Source: DATKPE01 sp035524335
GTDB taxonomy: Bacteria; Bacteroidota; Ignavibacteria; UBA10030; SZUA-254
NCBI GenBank assembly: GCA_035524335.1
Contig: DATKPE010000039.1
Span: 1 to 49,345 of the forward strand
Direction of reading: 5' to 3'
Length of the DNA stretch: 49,345 nucleotides
The first letter of the stretch is position 1, and each line of letters begins with the position of its first letter. Shown in pieces: positions 10,677-19,558 of this stretch. The translations under genes were made by a program, and so were the position numbers. The notes beneath the pieces were generated by a model, which had not been told where the DNA came from, searched no databases, and saw nothing but the letters and a program-made list of their open reading frames with translations.

Positions 10677-13600
10677 TCATTTCATCAGAATCATTTTTTT
10701 CGATGCGCTGAAGGTCAGCGCGTCGTGCTGTATCACGTCGATCCGGTAAAAATAGATGCCGCTCGCAAGCGCTCCGCCGCGACTCCCCGTGCCGTCCCAG
10801 CGGACCTCGTATTCTCCGGCCGGACGCTCCTCATTCAGCAGCTGGCGGACCTCCTCGCCCAGAAGATTGTAGACGGTGAGTCTCACCAGTCCGCCGGACG
10901 GGAGGGCAAACCGGATGGCGGTCTGCGGATTGAACGGATTCGGATAGTTCTGCGAAAGACCGAAGGCGGTCGGCAGAAGGCGGGCCGGGGATGAGGCATC
11001 CAGGCCGAGGACGAAATCGCCGAGCTGGGTCACCGTGGCGCGGACAACCCCTTTCGCGGGATCGAGCCACGACGGCACCTCCGTCATCTGGCCGTTGTCG
11101 ACCCGATAGAGATGGATGTACCGTTCCTCTCCCTTCCAGGACGGAACATCGGCGTAGGAAATGGTGAGCGCGAGAGGCGCGGTGAACGGCTTCACCGGCG
11201 AGAAGGTGTAGACGCGGGAGGTCTTCTGGACTTTCCCGGTCGGCTGATCACCGGCAAGCGCGAGGAAATAGGTGTCGTCGCCTGAGGCGCCGGCCGGAAT
11301 CTGGAGAACCGCATTCCCTGTCGGATCCGCGATGGAACCGGCATTGCCGGCGGCGATCAGCTGTACCTGGAAATTCCGGACGACGACGGTATCATATCCG
11401 CCGACGGTCTGCGCATTCACCCGGATCGATTTAAGACCCGTCGATGCGAACTGATAGGGACCTTTGTAGATGTTCACCGAGGGCGAGAGTTGGGTGAGCA
11501 GAACCGTATCGGTGGAGCCGCCGTTGTTCGTCACGGTCATCGTCGGGACGGTTGCGAGCGCGGAATCGGTGGAGACGTAGAGATCCGCGAAACGGGTGAA
11601 CGCGGGGTTCTGATGGACGGAGATGGCGACGCGCGGAAGTCCCAGGATGCTGGCAAAAATATCGCTCCACTTCGCCGCGGCCGCGTCGGCGTGCGCCTGC
11701 AGGGATGCGAGTCCGGTTCCCCCGACGAGGGCGAATCCCAGAACCTCGGTCGCATTGTCGGAGATCGTATACGGGCCGGATGAGATCGAAAGACTGATAT
11801 CGGTGGTCGCCCTCATCGGAACGATGCCCGAGGTCATCCAGCTCCACTTATCCGCCCGGAGGCCGGTGATGGAATCGTTCCGGAGGCCGAAGTAGCCGGG
11901 GGTGCCGGTCAGCGGTTTCGCGCCGCAGTAGACGGAGGCGAGGCTCGAGTCGTACCAGGCGTATCCCAGCCCGCGTGCGGAGTCGTATGAGGTCTTGTTG
12001 TGGGTGTAATAGTCGGCCGCAACAGCGCCGTTCCCCGGAGGAAGGATGTCCCAGTCGAGGAAAAGGCCCGCATAGAGATTCGTCAGGTCGGCGCCGGAGG
12101 TATTCTGCAGATCGTAACGGAGAAGGATGAAATCCTGATTCGGCGCCGCCGCAAATCCGTAGGTGTGCATGTTGACGGCGAGCCCGACCGTATTCGCGGG
12201 TGTTGAACCCGCATCGGTGAACGACGTCACGCCCTCCTGATCGGCAAGGGCGCCGGGAGTCGTGATCGAGAAAACCCCCGCGGTGGTGAAATCGTCGTCC
12301 TGCAGTCCCTGGTCGTTCCGCACCTCGTCGACGAGACGGACCGGGGAATACCCGACCATGAGCCCGCCTTCGAAGAGTTCATTCCCGGTGCCGTAGACGA
12401 ATCCGACGCCCTGCGTGTTGAGATCGAAATCGTTGAATCCGAGGCGGCCCTGCCTCGTGACGGTCAGCTTGATGTTGTTGATGTTCAGCGTGCCGTACGA
12501 CGGGTTCACGGTGATGCCGATGGTCTGGAAATCGCTGTAGGAGCCGTCGCTGATATTGAATGTCAGATTGACGATATAATCGGGCGACACGCCGGAGGCG
12601 ATTTTGATCTGGAAGGTTGAATCGGAGATCGTCTTCTCGGCAAGCGTACCGACGGTGCCGAGGAGGTAACTGCCGTGGAGCACCTGGACGGCCGCATCGG
12701 CCGACACGAGGGTGACCGTTGCGGCGGAACTCGTCGGCTGGAGAAAATCCGCAAACGTCGTGACCAGATTGATCGTCTCATTCGGCTGGGGAACGCCGTC
12801 GTTGTTCCCGCCGATGGAGTCGTTCAGAACCAGACCGACCACGCGGATGGAAGGAGACGAGCCGGTGACGGCCCGGTAGGCATTGATGCGTCCCTTCCCC
12901 AGCTCCTGGTAATAACCGCTGTTGATGGCACTGTTGTCGTCGCAGGTCACCCGGATCTGCTCGCCGATCTGCTGTGCGGTGTAGTCGGGGAAGACCGATT
13001 TGACGAGCCCGGCGAGGCCGGTGACGTGGGGAGCCGCCTGCGAGGTCCCCTCTTCGAGCGCGTAGGTGCTCGGGTAGAAGGTGCTGAGAATGGCCCGGCT
13101 GAGCGTCAGAACGTCGCCCCCCGGGGCGCAGACGTCGACCATGGGACCGAAAGTGGAATACCCGGCCTTTGCATCGTTGATGTTGGTCGATGCGACGCAG
13201 ATGACGTTGTCGTACGACGCGGGGAAATTGTACGTGATGTTTCCGTCGTTTCCCGCCGAGGCGACCACCAGCGTCCCCTGCGCCGTGACGTAGTTGATGA
13301 CATCCTGTTCGTACTGGGAATATCCGGTGCCGCCCCAACTGCAGTTGACGACGGTCGCATGCATATCGGAGGCGTAGATGAGCGCCGGAAAACCGGCGAT
13401 GATGTATCCGGTACCGCCGGCCCCGCGGTAATCGTTGTCGGCCGCCGCCTTGAGCGGCAGAATCCGGCACTTGAATCCGACGCCGGCGATGCCGGTGACG
13501 TTATTCGTCGACGCCCCCGCGATCCCGGCGACGTGCGTCCCGTGGGCATTGTTGACGTCCGTCGGGCTCGGCTCATTGTCCTCCGTCGGATTGTTGTAAT

Positions 13601-14324
13601 CCGCGCCGGCAAAATCCCATCCGTGCCAGTCGTCAATTTTTCCGTCCCCGTCGTCGTCGATGCCGTTCGTCCGCTTGTCATGGCCCTGCGCGTCGAGCCC
13701 CATTTCGCCCGGATTGTACCAGATATTCTGGTAGAGATCGGGGTGATCCCACTGAACGCCGGAATCGTCGATCCCGATGATGATCGTCGAATCCCCCTGT
13801 GTTACCGTCCAGGCACTGTCGGCCTTTATTCTCTTCAGCGCCCACTGATAGATGTACTCCGAATCCGACGGCGTGAACGTTGGAGCGGCGTCGACAGGAT
13901 AGATGAACCACGGTTCGGCGTATTCCACATCCGCCTGAAGGGAAAGCTCCTTCGCGACGGCGAACGGGTCCATCGGCTTTGAATATTTCAGGACATAAAA
14001 GCGCGACAGGTCGACCGTGGACGGTTTGGCGGCGGCGGGGCGGTTCGGAAACATCTCGTCGATTCCCTCGATTCCGTACTGCTGGGCAAACCGGTCGAGC
14101 TTCACGGCCCCGAACGATTGTCTCGACTTCACCAGCGGTCCCGGCCGGAGTTTCACGATCACCCGTCCGGGCATATATTTGCTCGTCTGCGGCGTCTTGT
14201 ACTGCACTCCGGACCGGAGCGCTTTCCCTTTGTGAATCGGCGCCGGATGTTTGATATTCCCCAATCCCTCCGTTCCGAGGAGAAGGATCAGGACGAGCAG
14301 AAACCCCAGGTGTATTGGTCGCAT
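10677..14324 (-). CDS. Secreted subtilisin-like serine protease with type IX sorting tail
   Basis: Exported peptidase of family S8, about 1215 aa from the ATG at 14324. That ATG is preceded by GGAAAG and starts directly with a signal peptide (MRPIHLGFLLVLILLLG); an upstream in-frame start is possible but adds a non-signal extension. An inhibitor-like propeptide (residues ~40-130) precedes the catalytic domain. The triad is visible as Asp in IIGIDDSGVQWDHPDL (about 185), His in NAHGTHVAGIAGA (about 258) and Ser in EEGTSQAAPHVTGLAG (about 427). The next ~600 residues are beta-rich modules of unclear function, followed by a ZU5-like segment (AVLQIPAGASGDDTYFLAL). The C-terminus is a type IX sorting domain with NYPNPFNPQTAIRFALP and ends KKMILMK. 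Probably a surface or extracellular nutrient protease. It shares transcription with the TPR lipoprotein. Confidence 0.9.
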   Translation of the reverse strand: MRPIHLGFLLVLILLLGTEGLGNIKHPAPIHKGKALRSGVQYKTPQTSKYMPGRVIVKLRPGPLVKSRQSFGAVKLDRFAQQYGIEGIDEMFPNRPAAAKPSTVDLSRFYVLKYSKPMDPFAVAKELSLQADVEYAEPWFIYPVDAAPTFTPSDSEYIYQWALKRIKADSAWTVTQGDSTIIIGIDDSGVQWDHPDLYQNIWYNPGEMGLDAQGHDKRTNGIDDDGDGKIDDWHGWDFAGADYNNPTEDNEPSPTDVNNAHGTHVAGIAGASTNNVTGIAGVGFKCRILPLKAAADNDYRGAGGTGYIIAGFPALIYASDMHATVVNCSWGGTGYSQYEQDVINYVTAQGTLVVASAGNDGNITYNFPASYDNVICVASTNINDAKAGYSTFGPMVDVCAPGGDVLTLSRAILSTFYPSTYALEEGTSQAAPHVTGLAGLVKSVFPDYTAQQIGEQIRVTCDDNSAINSGYYQELGKGRINAYRAVTGSSPSIRVVGLVLNDSIGGNNDGVPQPNETINLVTTFADFLQPTSSAATVTLVSADAAVQVLHGSYLLGTVGTLAEKTISDSTFQIKIASGVSPDYIVNLTFNISDGSYSDFQTIGITVNPSYGTLNINNIKLTVTRQGRLGFNDFDLNTQGVGFVYGTGNELFEGGLMVGYSPVRLVDEVRNDQGLQDDDFTTAGVFSITTPGALADQEGVTSFTDAGSTPANTVGLAVNMHTYGFAAAPNQDFILLRYDLQNTSGADLTNLYAGLFLDWDILPPGNGAVAADYYTHNKTSYDSARGLGYAWYDSSLASVYCGAKPLTGTPGYFGLRNDSITGLRADKWSWMTSGIVPMRATTDISLSISSGPYTISDNATEVLGFALVGGTGLASLQAHADAAAAKWSDIFASILGLPRVAISVHQNPAFTRFADLYVSTDSALATVPTMTVTNNGGSTDTVLLTQLSPSVNIYKGPYQFASTGLKSIRVNAQTVGGYDTVVVRNFQVQLIAAGNAGSIADPTGNAVLQIPAGASGDDTYFLALAGDQPTGKVQKTSRVYTFSPVKPFTAPLALTISYADVPSWKGEERYIHLYRVDNGQMTEVPSWLDPAKGVVRATVTQLGDFVLGLDASSPARLLPTAFGLSQNYPNPFNPQTAIRFALPSGGLVRLTVYNLLGEEVRQLLNEERPAGEYEVRWDGTGSRGGALASGIYFYRIDVIQHDALTFSASKKMILMK

Positions 14325-14466
14325 GGTCTTCTTTCCAATCGTAATAAATAACCCCTGACTGCCTCCCGGCGCGGGATACCGCCTTCGCACGGCAGATACC
14401 CGTCAGGAGGGCCGGCCGCTTCATCTATAATTTATAAGAATTTCGCAGAAGAAAAAGTTCGGAAGG

Positions 14467-14516
14467 AAAAAAACCGTAACCGCGCCGGAATGCGGCCAAG
14501 AAGGGCTCTCCGGCGC
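14467..14516 (-). terminator. Terminator of the DUF2064-nadD operon
   Basis: Just after the nadD stop on the minus strand, arms GCGCCGGA (14516-14509) and TCCGGCGC (14489-14482) enclose a 19-base loop. A run of seven T residues follows at 14473-14467, nine bases after the stem. Confidence 0.55.
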
Positions 14517-14520
14517 TTAT

Positions 14521-15108
14521 TCAATCACGGTAGAGCTGATGGCGGACAATGTACTCCTCCACCGCCGGCGGCACCAGATACCGGATCGACCGGCCCATCT
14601 TCACCCGCCGCCGGATGTCACTGCTCGATATACCGATCTGGGGGACCTTGACGAAGGTCGCAATTCTGGCGAGTTCGTGGCGCGACTGATCGACTTCGAA
14701 TCCGGGCCGGTTCATCACCACAAGCTGTACGCGGGCCAGGATTTCCGTCGGAGCTTTCCATGTCTGGAATTCCAGAAAATTGTCCGATCCGATGATGAGC
14801 ATCAGCGCCGCCCCGGGATGCTCCCCGGCGAGCGTCGTGACCGTATCGACGGTGTATGATACACCCGCGCGGCGGATTTCGATATCGCTCACTGCATATT
14901 CGCCGGTGTCCGGGATTGCCTGCGCGGTCATCTGGTACCTGTCCTCCGCGGGGGCAAGCATCATTCCCGGTTTATTGGGCGGCTGTGCCGAAGGAATGAG
15001 ATACACGCCGTCAATGCGCAGCTGCTCCCGTACCGATTCCACGGTGATGAGGTGTCCGATATGGGGAGGGTTGAATGCCCCCCCGTAGATCGCGATCTTC
15101 TGTTTCAC
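14521..15108 (-). CDS. nadD: Nicotinate-nucleotide adenylyltransferase
   Basis: Transfers AMP from ATP to nicotinate mononucleotide to make deamido-NAD in NAD synthesis. The 195-aa product has the nucleotidyltransferase opening IAIYGGAFNPPHIGH with the HxGH pair at His16 and His19. It also has the NadD-specific C-terminal motif ISSSDIRRRVKMGRSIRYLV, which holds the ISSTxIR-type signature. The start codon is GTG (15108), overlapping the stop of the upstream DUF2064-like gene by four bases (GTGA), so the two are translationally coupled. A terminator follows at 14467-14516. Confidence 0.95.
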   Translation of the reverse strand: MKQKIAIYGGAFNPPHIGHLITVESVREQLRIDGVYLIPSAQPPNKPGMMLAPAEDRYQMTAQAIPDTGEYAVSDIEIRRAGVSYTVDTVTTLAGEHPGAALMLIIGSDNFLEFQTWKAPTEILARVQLVVMNRPGFEVDQSRHELARIATFVKVPQIGISSSDIRRRVKMGRSIRYLVPPAVEEYIVRHQLYRD

Positions 15109-15842
15109 GGGCGCCGGACCCTGTATTTTTTATCGAGCTGGCGGAAGACGGCCGCCGTCCGCTTCGGATACCCCGGCAGATCGTCACCGGCGTCCGCAAC
15201 CTGATCCCTCAACCGGGCAATCATGTAACCGGAATTCAGCAATGTATCGGGAGGGGCCGGACAGAGCACAACCGACTGGTCGCAGAGATGCGCGAGCAGT
15301 CCGTCGGGCTTTTCAAACAGGTTCCCCTCCCCGGCCTGAAAGATCGAACGGTGCGTCGACCGGAGGCCGAGGAGCGAGCAGTAGCCGTCCGGCGTGGCGG
15401 CCAGAACGATGCATTCATCCTCGCCGTTGAGACGTGCGAACATGTTCTGGAATTCCGCGGACGTCCGCCTCGGGGCCGGGTTCAGAACCAGGATGATCCT
15501 CTGGTACTGCAGATCGGAAGCGTACTCCAGCATCGCCGCGACCGTCGCCGAGACCGGTGCGTCCGGAAAGAACGCCGTCCGGATCTGATCCCGGAAGATC
15601 TGACTCAGATCGTGGGATTTCTCCGCCTCGCGACAACAGACGATGACATCGGCGCCGGGCACGCCGAGCGCCACTTCGGCGAGATCCCCGAGAAGTGCGA
15701 CGGAGAGCTGATCGAGCTCCTCCCACGGGAGCGAGGCATACGGTTCGTCCGGTACCGACCGCTGCAGTTCGGGCAAACGCGCAAGGAGCATGATCGCATT
15801 TTGCCGCCTGGGACCGGGATCCTGCCGGATCATCGTCTTCAT
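15105..15842 (-). CDS. DUF2064-like glycosyltransferase-fold protein
   Basis: The 245-aa product resembles the DUF2064 (TIGR04282) family of GT-A-fold proteins: a start rich in NAIMLLARLPE, a central strand DVIVCCREAEK, and a C-terminal block CIVLAATPDGYCSLLGLR. That block corresponds to the family's 'GPAxDGGYxLIGL'. The match is loose and the usual DSP-type metal motif is not obvious, so it may be a divergent or non-catalytic member. I moved the start to the ATG at 15842, which has AGAAGGA seven bases upstream; a longer frame reaches 16019 but its N-terminus is unlike coding sequence. It is coupled to nadD by a four-base overlap. The role in relation to NAD synthesis is unknown. Confidence 0.6.
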   Translation of the reverse strand: MKTMIRQDPGPRRQNAIMLLARLPELQRSVPDEPYASLPWEELDQLSVALLGDLAEVALGVPGADVIVCCREAEKSHDLSQIFRDQIRTAFFPDAPVSATVAAMLEYASDLQYQRIILVLNPAPRRTSAEFQNMFARLNGEDECIVLAATPDGYCSLLGLRSTHRSIFQAGEGNLFEKPDGLLAHLCDQSVVLCPAPPDTLLNSGYMIARLRDQVADAGDDLPGYPKRTAAVFRQLDKKYRVRRP

Positions 15843-15881
15843 ATCCTTCTGGTTTCCGTTGTCATGCCTTGATTTCACCTG

Positions 15882-15911
15882 AATATAGTGAATTAGTCCC
15901 GTGCTTCGCAA
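15882..15911 (-). promoter_or_regulatory. Probable promoter of the DUF2064-nadD operon
   Basis: TTGCGA (15906-15911, minus strand), 18 bases, TATATT (15882-15887). It lies 40 bases before the ATG at 15842, which supports the shortened start of that gene. Confidence 0.45.
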
Positions 15912-15980
15912 CCCGCGGGGAATCCGCACTCCCGGGTCCCGGACAGTCATCATATCGCCGCTGGCCGGGGGGGAGCCGTC

Positions 15981-16009
15981 TGGATTTTCGTCGCCGCAAT
16001 TCGTATCTT
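15981..16009 (+). promoter_or_regulatory. Weak candidate promoter for the methyltransferase
   Basis: TATCTT (16004-16009) with TGGATT 17 bases upstream (15981-15986). Only the -10 box is good, and it matches the TATCTT seen before aspS, dnaE and tRNA-Pro. Confidence 0.28.
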
Positions 16010-16068
16010 CTACCCGCACATCCCGAAATCACGGGCACCCGTAACATCCGACAGACCTGAACTTCCGC

Positions 16069-16728
16069 ATGGATCTCACCGATTTTCACCCAAGCCATTT
16101 CATGGCCGATCCCGGGCACGTCCGCTCCATCCAGCGCCGGTTTCTCAGATATTTCCCCGAGAAAGGCCGGGTCGCCGACCTGGGATGCGGCGTCGGCGTC
16201 TTTCTCGACCTCCTCCGGGAGTCGGGTCGGACCGGATGCGGCGTCGATTCCTTCGCCGAATACATCGACCTCTGCCGCTCCCGTGGTCACGAGGCGTACT
16301 GCGAGGATATCTTCACCTTTCTCCGGAGCCGGCCCGGTCAATTCGACGGCGTCATCGGGAGCCACATCATCGAACATTTTCATCCGAAGGAAGGCATGGA
16401 TCTGCTCGTCGGGATGCGCGATCTTCTCCGCCCCGGCGGCATACTGTTCCTCATGACGCCGAGCTATCACGATCTGCTCGTGAGCAGTGAAAGGTTCTGG
16501 CTCGACATGTCGCACATCCGTCCCTACCCCCTTCCGATCCTCGACGCGATGCTGTCGCATCTCGGAATGACGATCGTCGACAAAGGATACGATCCGAAAA
16601 CCCGGGTCCGGCCCGCGATCTATCACCCCAGGAGCTTTTACCGCTACTGGATGGCAAAATTAAGATTCGGGAAATACTACGACGTCGGCGACACCTTCAT
16701 CGTCGCGCGGAAAGAGGCAGGCGGCTGA
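16069..16728 (+). CDS. Class I SAM-dependent methyltransferase
   Basis: The 219-aa protein has a Rossmann methyltransferase core: motif I VADLGCGVGVFLDLL (about residues 35-49), the acidic motif CGVDSFAEYIDL after strand 2, and a motif IV region FDGVIGSHIIEHF followed by LRPGGILFLMTP. This layout is the Methyltransf_11/23 type, common in O-methyltransferases acting on sugars, lipids or quinones. Because the glycosyltransferase begins only three bases after its stop, a role in modifying a glycan or glycolipid is likely but unproven. It is the first gene of a two-gene plus-strand unit among minus-strand neighbours. The substrate cannot be named from sequence. Confidence 0.85.
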   Translation: MDLTDFHPSHFMADPGHVRSIQRRFLRYFPEKGRVADLGCGVGVFLDLLRESGRTGCGVDSFAEYIDLCRSRGHEAYCEDIFTFLRSRPGQFDGVIGSHIIEHFHPKEGMDLLVGMRDLLRPGGILFLMTPSYHDLLVSSERFWLDMSHIRPYPLPILDAMLSHLGMTIVDKGYDPKTRVRPAIYHPRSFYRYWMAKLRFGKYYDVGDTFIVARKEAGG

Positions 16729-16731
16729 CCG

Positions 16732-17919
16732 ATGCGCATCGCAATCGACGGCCGGACCATCGAACCCCGCCGCTCCGGCGTCGGCCAGTATGCGGAATAC
16801 CTCGTAAAATCCCTCCTCGAGATCGACGACCGGAACGAGTACTTCCTGTTCCTGACCGTCCCGAACGATTCATTCAGATTTCCCAACTGCACCCCGATCC
16901 TGATCGAAGGATACAGCCGGATGGTCCTGAACCGGGTCTGGGAAAATTTTCTCCTCCCGGCGCAGATACGGCGTTACGGCATCGATCTTTATTTTTCCCC
17001 GGCTTTCGCTCTCCCCGTCCTCCCGCGTCTCTCGGAGGCCGCATCGCTCCTGCCGCTTCCGGCCGGGGCACAGGATCTCTTCAACACCCGCCGGCGGCTC
17101 CATTATACCGTCACGATCCACGATGTGATCGGTTATCTCCTTCCGCAGTATTATACGCCGAAAATGCGGATGTGGACGCATTTTTTTGTGCCGAACGCAG
17201 TCGCGCTCGCCGATACGATCATCGCCGTTTCCGGCACGACAAAGCGCGACCTCGCGTCGCTCTTCCCGGCGGCGGAGGCAAAAACCGAGGTGATATATCC
17301 GTGGTTCAACGAGACTTACCGGCCCGTGACCGACGAAGAGCTTCTTGCCGGGATCCGGAAAAAATATTCCCTTCCCGGACGCTTCATCCTCTATCTCGGC
17401 ACGATCGAGCCGAGAAAAAACATCACCGGACTCGCAACCGCCTATGCCGCCCTGCCGGCATCCCTCCAGCGCGAGGTTCCCCTCGTCATCGCGGGAGGTG
17501 GCGGATGGTTCACTGAAACGATCTATTCCCGCATCCGGAATCTGGAAACCGCGGGGAGGATCAGCTTCATCGAATATGTGCCGCAGGAGGATCTCCCGGC
17601 GCTCTACACGCTTGCATCGGTCTTCGGATTTCCGTCGCTCTATGAGGGATTCGGATCGCCCCCCCTGGAGGCGATGGCGTGCGGCGCGCCGGTCATCGCA
17701 TCGGATATATCCGCGATGCCTGAGGTCCTCGGAGAGGCCGCCGTCTACGTCAGCCCGTATTCAACAAAACAGATTGCCGGCGCGCTCGAACTCCTTCTGA
17801 CCGACGGGAGCCTGGCCGGCGAACTGCGTCGGCGCGGCATCGTCCAGGCGGGAAAATACGACAGGCGGAAGCTTGCGGAACGAACGCTGGAAGTTCTGGT
17901 GAAATCGGCCGGCCGCTGA
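16732..17919 (+). CDS. GT4-family glycosyltransferase
   Basis: The 395-aa GT-B-fold enzyme transfers a nucleotide-activated sugar with retention of configuration. The N-terminal acceptor domain opens MRIAIDGRTIEPRRSGVGQY. The C-terminal donor domain contains YLGTIEPRKNITGLATAYA, then the family signature PSLYEGFGSPPLEAMACGAP with the EX7E glutamates, followed by VIASDISAMPEVLG. This is the WbnH/mannosyltransferase-like subgroup found in O-antigen and exopolysaccharide loci. It is co-transcribed with the methyltransferase, yet the pair is not embedded in a larger polysaccharide cluster within this window. Convergent with the CNNM gene, with 26 bases between. Confidence 0.9.
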   Translation: MRIAIDGRTIEPRRSGVGQYAEYLVKSLLEIDDRNEYFLFLTVPNDSFRFPNCTPILIEGYSRMVLNRVWENFLLPAQIRRYGIDLYFSPAFALPVLPRLSEAASLLPLPAGAQDLFNTRRRLHYTVTIHDVIGYLLPQYYTPKMRMWTHFFVPNAVALADTIIAVSGTTKRDLASLFPAAEAKTEVIYPWFNETYRPVTDEELLAGIRKKYSLPGRFILYLGTIEPRKNITGLATAYAALPASLQREVPLVIAGGGGWFTETIYSRIRNLETAGRISFIEYVPQEDLPALYTLASVFGFPSLYEGFGSPPLEAMACGAPVIASDISAMPEVLGEAAVYVSPYSTKQIAGALELLLTDGSLAGELRRRGIVQAGKYDRRKLAERTLEVLVKSAGR

Positions 17920-17945
17920 CCGGCGGTCCCCCTCTCCGAAAACGG

Positions 17946-19277
17946 TTACAGCCCCTCGCGCGCGGCGGGAATGGGAGGGGCGATCCGCCGCACTCTCACC
18001 TGCCGGATCCTCCTCTGTCCCTTCTTGATCACCATGAACTGCAGATCGCCGTACCGGATCTCTTCGTTCAGTTCCGGGATACGGCCGGTGATCTTATACA
18101 GGAATCCGTTCAGGGTCTCGTATTCGGGATCGTCGGGAACCGCGTCGGGAAATTTATCGTTGAAATCCCTGATCGTAATCCGGGCGTTCACGACCGCCGA
18201 ACCGTCCGACGCCTGCTCCACGTCCTTCAGCACTTCGTCATACTCGTCGTGGATCTCACCAACGATCTCCTCCAGAATATCCTCCATGGTGATGATCCCC
18301 TGCGTCCCTCCGAACTCATCGATCACGATCGCCATGGCGAGTTTCCGGTCCTGCATCGTGCGCATCAGCTGGCTGATGCGGATCGCATCCGGCACGAAAT
18401 ACGGCGGACGGAGGATATCCTGCAGGACGATGAGATCCCGGTGCTCCATCATGCTGATGAGATCCTTCGTGTAGATGATGCCGGTGATGTTGTCGAGCGA
18501 ATCGTGATAGACCGGTATCCTGGAATAGCCCTCCTCGGTGACAATCCGGATCAGCCGGTCGCGGGAGGTGGTGTCTTCGATCGCAACCACATCGGTCCGC
18601 GGCACCATGATCTCCTTGGCGGTCGTATTCGAAAACTCGAAGATCTTGCTGATGAGCTCCTGCTCCGTCTTCCCGAACATGCCGCTCTTCGCCCCCTCGG
18701 TGAACATGCTCTCGAGCTCCTCCGGCGAGTGAAGCAGTTCGGGGGTCTTGACCGGCTCCACGCCGAGCGAACGGAGAATCACGTTCGAGGAGCTGTTCAG
18801 GAACCAGATGAACGGCCGGAAGATCTTGTAGAAAAACTGGAGGGGGATCGCGACGGTGATCGCGGTGGTTTCCGGGTTCTGAATCGCAATGTACTTCGGA
18901 CCGAGCTCTCCGAGGATGATGTGGAGAAACGTGAGCGCCCCGAAGCTGAGCAGGAACGCAATCGCCTGAATGGCGCTCTCGCTCAGGAGGTGCACCAGAC
19001 CGAGCGGCTCCCGGATCATGTCCGCGAGAAGCGGTTCCCCGATCCAGCCGAGACCCAGACTGGAGAGCGTTATCCCGAGCTGGGTGGCGGAGAGATACGC
19101 GTCGACATGTTCGTGGATGTGCTGGGCAAGATGCGCTCCCCTTTTCCCCTTGCTGACGAGCTGATCGAGCTGAGACCGCCGGACCTTCACGATAGAGAAT
19201 TCGGCCGCAACGAAAAAGGCGTTGGAAAAGACGACCAGAAGGATAAATATCACATTGCCAAGCAGTTGGGAGGCCAT
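17946..19277 (-). CDS. CNNM/CorC-type membrane transporter (hemolysin family)
   Basis: Integral inner-membrane protein, 443 aa. The N-terminal DUF21/CNNM domain (residues ~1-195) has hydrophobic segments around VIFILLVVFSNAFFVAAEF and SIQAIAFLLSFGALTFLHIILGE-like stretches, with the conserved TQLGITLSSLGLGWIGEPL. Two CBS domains follow (about 205-335, starting EIMVPRTDVVAIE), and a C-terminal CorC/HlyC domain (about 350-435) ends GDLQFMVIKKGQRRIRQVRV. Members export or exchange Mg2+ or Co2+; older 'hemolysin' names are misleading. A promoter is read at 19327-19355. The rest of 19278-19558 shows no gene, only a CCGGATCCGG palindrome near 19434. Confidence 0.93.
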   Translation of the reverse strand: MASQLLGNVIFILLVVFSNAFFVAAEFSIVKVRRSQLDQLVSKGKRGAHLAQHIHEHVDAYLSATQLGITLSSLGLGWIGEPLLADMIREPLGLVHLLSESAIQAIAFLLSFGALTFLHIILGELGPKYIAIQNPETTAITVAIPLQFFYKIFRPFIWFLNSSSNVILRSLGVEPVKTPELLHSPEELESMFTEGAKSGMFGKTEQELISKIFEFSNTTAKEIMVPRTDVVAIEDTTSRDRLIRIVTEEGYSRIPVYHDSLDNITGIIYTKDLISMMEHRDLIVLQDILRPPYFVPDAIRISQLMRTMQDRKLAMAIVIDEFGGTQGIITMEDILEEIVGEIHDEYDEVLKDVEQASDGSAVVNARITIRDFNDKFPDAVPDDPEYETLNGFLYKITGRIPELNEEIRYGDLQFMVIKKGQRRIRQVRVRRIAPPIPAAREGL

Positions 19278-19326
19278 CGGTAGGTCAAAAACTCAGAGAA
19301 TGGGGAATTTCCGTCTCCATCCTATT

Positions 19327-19355
19327 AATGTACGAGAAACAATGACGTTAATCAA
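19327..19355 (-). promoter_or_regulatory. Probable promoter of the CNNM-family gene
   Basis: TTGATT (19350-19355, minus strand), 17 bases, TACATT (19327-19332), about 50 bases before the ATG at 19277. Confidence 0.42.
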
Positions 19356-19558
19356 ATACGACATCGAGGAAGCCTGAAGGCAATTCCGGACCGTTTCGCG
19401 CATGGAATTTTGACTTGCTGATTCCGGATCCGGTGTCCGGACTTATCGAAAAGGGCTCATCCCGGCGGCACGAAGCGTGTACGGATATATTGGATGGATC
19501 CGGCCGGGAATACGAAAAGCGCACGAGCTCCGCCTGAGTGCGGGGAGTGAAGATCCGG

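Noticed and set aside
12675..13982. A 435-codon plus-strand frame inside the protease gene
   Set aside because: Shadow of the S8 protease, rich in Arg/Asp/Val of the antisense type and without a ribosome site.
15843..16019. A 59-codon N-terminal extension of the DUF2064-like gene
   Set aside because: It spans the probable promoter (15882-15911) and lacks a ribosome site, while the ATG at 15842 has a strong one.
19278..19558. Possible gene or RNA between truA and the CNNM gene
   Set aside because: Only a promoter and a short CCGGATCCGG palindrome were found; frames crossing it are shadows of truA.
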